In this document: in pieces, positions 12,905 through 16,196 of the stretch
Layout: each line of letters begins with the position of its first letter
Position numbering within the stretch: position 1 is the stretch's first letter
DNA from: Paracoccaceae bacterium
GTDB taxonomy: Bacteria > Pseudomonadota > Alphaproteobacteria > Rhodobacterales > Rhodobacteraceae
DNA: 16,196 nt
Reading direction: 5' to 3'
NCBI GenBank assembly: GCA_025458985.1
Contig: JALORM010000004.1
Span: 1-16,196 of the forward strand
The notes under the pieces: generated by a model
Told to the model about the DNA's origin: nothing
The model's database searches: none
What the model saw: only the letters and a program-made list of their open reading frames with translations
Program-made: the position numbers and the translations under genes

Positions 12905-14050
12905 ATGCGGCTCGAGACGTTCTGCGACGAGTTCGTGGCCTTCGTCCGGGTCACGACCGAGGCGGGCGAGGTGGGCTGGGGCCAGTGCGCCAACTACAAC
13001 GCCGACATCACCGCACAGGTCTTCCACAGGCAGGTCGCGCCCTGGGCGCTCGGCCGCGACGCGGGCGACATCGGCGCGCTGGTCCGTCTGGTCGAGGAGA
13101 AGGAGCACAAGTTCCCCGGCAGTTACCGCTGCCGCGCGCTGGCCGGGCTCGATACAGCGCTGTGGGACCTGGCCGGGCGCCGGGCGGGCCTTCCGGTTGT
13201 GGCGCTTCTGGGCGGGCGGCCCGGTCCCTTGCGCGCCTATGCAAGCTCGATGCGGCGCGACATCGCGCCCGCTGACGAGGCGGCGCGGCTTCTTCGCCTG
13301 CGCGACGGGAAGGGCTTCGATGCCTTCAAGTGGCGCGTCGGCGCAGAATGCGGCCGGGACCGCGACGAATGGCCGGGTCGCACCGAAGAGGTGATCCCCA
13401 CCGTTTCGCGCGCGCTCGGCTGCGGCGTGGCGAAGCTTGTCGATGCCAATTCCGGCTTTTCGGTCGCCCGCGCGATCGCGGTCGGGCGGATGCTGGAAGA
13501 CGAGGGTGTGGAGCACTTCGAAGAGCCGGTACCCTATTGGCTGTTCGACGACACCCGTGAGGTTGCGCAGGCGCTGACGATCGACGTGGCGGGCGGCGAG
13601 CAGGACTGGGATCTGGCTCACTGGGAGCGCATGATCGCAATGCGCGCCGTCGACATCGTGCAGCCCGACATGATGTACATGGGGGGCCTGACCCGGACCC
13701 TTGCGGTTGCACGGCTGGCGCAGGATGCGGGCTTGCCCTGCACGCCGCACAGCGCCAACCTGTCGCTTGTGACGATCTGCACGATGCACCTTCTGGGCGC
13801 GATTCCGAACGCGGGAAAGTATCTGGAGCTCTCCATCGAGGGCGACGACTACTATCCCTGGCAGCGGGACCTGTTCCTGGAAGACCCCTTCGCGGTCGAG
13901 GACGGCCGCGTCCGGATACCCGACGGTCCAGGCTGGGGCGTCGAGGTCAATCCCGCCTGGATCGAGCGGGCAACATACCAAGAAAGCGCCCTGGGCCGGA
14001 CGCCCCGTTCTGCCTATGCGCGCCTCTATCATCAGGGAGAGACGACATGA
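12905..14050 (+). CDS. Mandelate racemase/muconate lactonizing-family enzyme
   Basis: This enolase-superfamily enzyme (381 residues) abstracts a proton alpha to a carboxylate with help from a divalent metal; members racemise, cycloisomerise or dehydrate acids. It has the N-terminal capping domain (RLETFCDEFVAFVRVTT…GWGQ) and a TIM-barrel with FKWR (K142), metal ligands D180 (LVDAN), E206/E207 (HFEEP) and E232 (GGEQ), and the Asp-His pair D255 (IVQPD) and H282 (TPHS), which places it in the mandelate-racemase subgroup. The substrate cannot be read out. ATG 12905 lacks a strong ribosome-binding site; an in-frame GTG at 12839 follows a G-run but would add 22 residues not typical of the family. 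Its stop overlaps the start of a transporter binding protein, so enzyme and uptake system likely handle the same solute. Confidence 0.9.
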   Translation: MRLETFCDEFVAFVRVTTEAGEVGWGQCANYNADITAQVFHRQVAPWALGRDAGDIGALVRLVEEKEHKFPGSYRCRALAGLDTALWDLAGRRAGLPVVALLGGRPGPLRAYASSMRRDIAPADEAARLLRLRDGKGFDAFKWRVGAECGRDRDEWPGRTEEVIPTVSRALGCGVAKLVDANSGFSVARAIAVGRMLEDEGVEHFEEPVPYWLFDDTREVAQALTIDVAGGEQDWDLAHWERMIAMRAVDIVQPDMMYMGGLTRTLAVARLAQDAGLPCTPHSANLSLVTICTMHLLGAIPNAGKYLELSIEGDDYYPWQRDLFLEDPFAVEDGRVRIPDGPGWGVEVNPAWIERATYQESALGRTPRSAYARLYHQGETT

Positions 14051-15606
14051 TCAGACTACCGGCGCGGGCCGTATCCCGCCGCGGCCTCATCCAGGGCGCG
14101 GGCGCCCTTGGCGCAGCGGCGCTCATCCTTCCGGCCGGCATGCGCCCGGCGGCGGCGCAGCCCAAGTCGGGCGGAACGCTCCGCATCGGCGTCGGGCACG
14201 GCAACACCTCCGACAGCTTCGACCCCGCTCTTCTGGAACACCTCTACATCCAGACGGTGTCGGTGGCGCGGTCGAACATGCTGACCGAGATCGACGCCGA
14301 CGGGCAGCTCATTCCCGAACTCGCGACCGGCTGGGAATCGGGGGACGCGGTGACCTGGGTCTTCGCCATCCGGCAGGGCGTGACCTTCCACTCGGGCAAG
14401 GACATGACGCCCGACGACGTCGTGGCCTCGATCAACTACCACCGGGGCGAGGGCTCGACCTCGGCCGCGAAGCCGCTGGTTGAGCAGATCGCCGACATCC
14501 GCGCCGACGGCCAGAACGTGATCTTCACGCTGACCGCGGCCAATGCCGACTTCCCGTTCATCATTTCGGACTACCACCTGCCGATCCTGCCCTCCACCGA
14601 CGGCAGCATCGACCCGCTGACCTCGGACGGCACCGGCGGCTACGTTTCGCAGAGCTTCGAGCCCGGCGTGCAGGCGATCATGACGCGCAATCCCAACTAC
14701 TGGAAGGAAGGCCGCGCCCATGCCGACCAGGTCGAGCTGATCGTCATCCTCGACGCCGCGGCGCGGCTCAATGCGCTGATGACCGGCGCGGTGGACGCGA
14801 TCGAGCAAGTGGATCCGGCGACCGTGTCGATGCTGGAAAGCCGCGGCGGCAACCGCGTCCTGTCCATCGCCGGGACGGCCCACTACGTCTTCCCGATGCA
14901 TGCCCGCGCGGCGCCCTTCAACGACAACAACGTGCGGCTGGCGCTGAAGTACGCCATCGACCGGCAGGAGCTGGTCGACAAGATCCTGAACGGCCACGGT
15001 TCGGTCGGGAACGACCACCCGATCAGCCCGGCCAACCGCTACTTCGACGCAAGCATCGAACAGAGGGCCTACGATCCCGACAAGGCGCGCTTCCACCTGA
15101 AGGAGGCGGGGCTCGACTCACTCGACGTGACGCTGACGGTGGCCGACGCCGCCTTCTCGGGCGCGGTCGATGCGGGCGTGCTCTATTCCGAACGGGCCGC
15201 GGCGGCGGGGATCAACATCACCGTCGACCGGGCGCCCGACGACGGCTACTGGGACAACGTCTGGATGAAGAAGCCCTTCTGCGCCAGCTACTGGGGCGGA
15301 CGTCCGACCGAGGACCAGGCCTTTACCATCGCCTATGCCTCGGGAGCGCCCTGGAACGAGAGCTTCTGGGAGAACGAGCGCTTCAACCAGCTTCTTGTCG
15401 CGGCGCGGTCGGAACTGGACGAGGGCAAGCGCGCCGGGATGTATTCCGAAATGCAGCGCATCCTGTCGGACGAGGGCGCAACGGTCATCCCGATGTACAA
15501 CAACTACGTCATGGCCGTCCGCGAAAACGTGGGCACGCCCGACAAGGTCGCGGCGAACTGGGGCCTCGACGGACAGCGCGCGCCGGAACGCTGGTGGATC
15601 GCCTGA
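14047..15606 (+). CDS. ABC transporter solute-binding protein, family 5 (DppA/OppA-like)
   Basis: The product is a periplasmic binding protein of 519 residues for a peptide-type ABC importer. The N-terminus has a Tat signal: SRRGLIQGAG with the arginine pair at 11-12, a hydrophobic stretch, and a probable AxA cleavage near residues 35-38 (PAAAQ). The mature part begins KSGGTLRIGVG and shows the family pattern LIPELATGWE, TFHSGKDMTPDDVVASI, GTGGYV, and NNVRLALKYAIDRQELVDKI. Family 5 proteins bind peptides, sugars, opines or other small molecules, so the ligand is open. The start overlaps the upstream enzyme stop as ATGA, with AGGGAGAG as ribosome-binding site. The permease gene follows after a hairpin. 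Confidence 0.95.
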   Translation: MIRLPARAVSRRGLIQGAGALGAAALILPAGMRPAAAQPKSGGTLRIGVGHGNTSDSFDPALLEHLYIQTVSVARSNMLTEIDADGQLIPELATGWESGDAVTWVFAIRQGVTFHSGKDMTPDDVVASINYHRGEGSTSAAKPLVEQIADIRADGQNVIFTLTAANADFPFIISDYHLPILPSTDGSIDPLTSDGTGGYVSQSFEPGVQAIMTRNPNYWKEGRAHADQVELIVILDAAARLNALMTGAVDAIEQVDPATVSMLESRGGNRVLSIAGTAHYVFPMHARAAPFNDNNVRLALKYAIDRQELVDKILNGHGSVGNDHPISPANRYFDASIEQRAYDPDKARFHLKEAGLDSLDVTLTVADAAFSGAVDAGVLYSERAAAAGINITVDRAPDDGYWDNVWMKKPFCASYWGGRPTEDQAFTIAYASGAPWNESFWENERFNQLLVAARSELDEGKRAGMYSEMQRILSDEGATVIPMYNNYVMAVRENVGTPDKVAANWGLDGQRAPERWWIA

Positions 15607-15629
15607 TCCGCGGCTGACAGCAACGGTCG

Positions 15630-15658
15630 GCCCGCCGGAGCGGAAGATCCCGGCGGGC
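15630..15658 (+). other. Intercistronic hairpin between binding protein and permease genes
   Basis: GCCCGCCGG (15630-15638) and CCGGCGGGC (15650-15658) form a perfect 9-bp stem with an 11-nt loop, starting 23 bp after the binding-protein stop. There is no T-run. Such hairpins after binding-protein genes commonly stabilise the upstream mRNA or partly terminate transcription, so that the binding protein is made in excess over the permeases. That role is inferred from position. Confidence 0.55.
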
Positions 15659-15686
15659 TCCGCGCGCGGCAACGAAGGGGACCCGA

Positions 15687-16196
15687 ATGGCGAACGTCTG
15701 GCGCATGATCGGCTGGCGCCTTCTCTTCGGCTTGTTCACGCTCTTCGTCGTGTCGGTGGTGATCTTCGGCGCGACCGAGCTTCTGCCCGGCGACCTCGCG
15801 CGCGAGCTTCTGGGCCAGTCGGCCACGCCCGAGACGCTCGCTGCCCTGCGCGAACAGCTCGGCCTGAACGACCCTGCCCCGGTGCGCTACTGGAACTGGC
15901 TGACCGGCGCGCTTCAGGGCGACTTCGGCGTGTCGCTCGCCAACCGCCGGCCGATCGCCGAGCTGATCGCGGCGCGGCTGGGCAACACGCTGTTCCTGGC
16001 CGCCTACGCGGCGGCGATGGCGGTGCCCTTGTCGCTGGTGCTGGGCATCCTTGCCGCGCTCTGGCGCAACTCGGTCTTCGACCGCGCCGTGAACGCCGGC
16101 GCGCTGACCTCGATCTCGTTTCCCGAATTCTTCGTGGCCTACATCCTGATCTTCTGGCTGGCGCAGTCCGGGCTGTTCCCCTCGATGGTGCGCATC
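15687..16196 (+). CDS. ABC transporter permease, DppB-like, 3' end outside window
   Basis: This is the first 170 codons of an inner-membrane permease for the same importer. It begins MANVWRMIGWRLLFGLFTLF, with a first membrane segment, then the family-typical FGATELLPGDLARELLG, a periplasmic segment with LREQLGLNDPAPVRYWNWL and GDFGVSLANRRPIAELIAARL, then further membrane segments (NTLFLAAYAAAMAVPLSLVLG). This is the usual layout of DppB/OppB-type permeases of the binding-protein-dependent transport family. GAAGGGG lies 6 nt before the ATG. The second permease and ATPase genes presumably follow outside the window. Confidence 0.93.
   Translation, partial: MANVWRMIGWRLLFGLFTLFVVSVVIFGATELLPGDLARELLGQSATPETLAALREQLGLNDPAPVRYWNWLTGALQGDFGVSLANRRPIAELIAARLGNTLFLAAYAAAMAVPLSLVLGILAALWRNSVFDRAVNAGALTSISFPEFFVAYILIFWLAQSGLFPSMVRI

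Noticed and set aside
12689..15096. Long minus-strand frames (447 and 346 codons) opposite the racemase-family and binding-protein genes.
   Set aside because: These are antisense shadows typical of GC-rich coding DNA; the plus-strand proteins carry full family motifs.

Overview
The window is GC-rich, compact bacterial DNA. The chromosomal genes (long eukaryote-type DeoC, TrkH, Tat-exported family 5 solute-binding protein) and the style of the phage genes fit an alphaproteobacterium, most likely Rhodobacteraceae/Paracoccaceae. The lineage is inferred from gene content and protein resemblance; no marker gene was available.

Layout. (1) 1-2371, minus strand: a deoC cut off by the window start and an upstream trkH potassium transporter gene. 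(2) 2451-12113: a 9.66-kb integrated element with every gene on the plus strand. It sits in the 3' end of a tRNA-Arg(TCT) gene (12098-12174, minus) and is bounded by a perfect 16-bp direct repeat, TGGCGATCCCGCGAGG, that includes the tRNA 3' end. (3) 12190-16196: a GNAT acetyltransferase (minus), then divergently an operon of a mandelate racemase-type enolase-superfamily enzyme, a peptide-type ABC solute-binding protein and the start of its DppB-type permease, probably uptake plus catabolism of one unidentified solute.

The element carries a RepA-type AAA ATPase gene (broken by an amber codon and a frameshift), an intergenic array of GTCCAAC repeats at helical spacing, and then a tightly overlapped head and packaging set: large terminase, HNH nuclease, HK97-fold capsid protein, prohead protease, head-tail connector, portal and a 92-residue unknown. 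A short control region with two 17-bp operator-like palindromes follows, then a MerR-like regulator, a 59-residue protein and a tyrosine integrase. There are no tail, baseplate, lysis or recognisable small-terminase genes. This resembles a capsid-forming phage satellite (cf-PICI-like: own heads, borrowed tails) more than an ordinary prophage; a deleted prophage is the main alternative.

The most striking point is at the ends. Directly after int, a strong Shine-Dalgarno and ATG (12070) open a frame that runs into the attachment core. At the other end, the frame leaving the core copy continues without a stop to 2797, overlapping the start of rep. Joining the ends at the core, as excision would, gives one 124-codon gene and places rep and possibly the head genes downstream of the regulator/integrase promoter. 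Integration therefore appears to split a gene and uncouple the operon, and excision to restore both.
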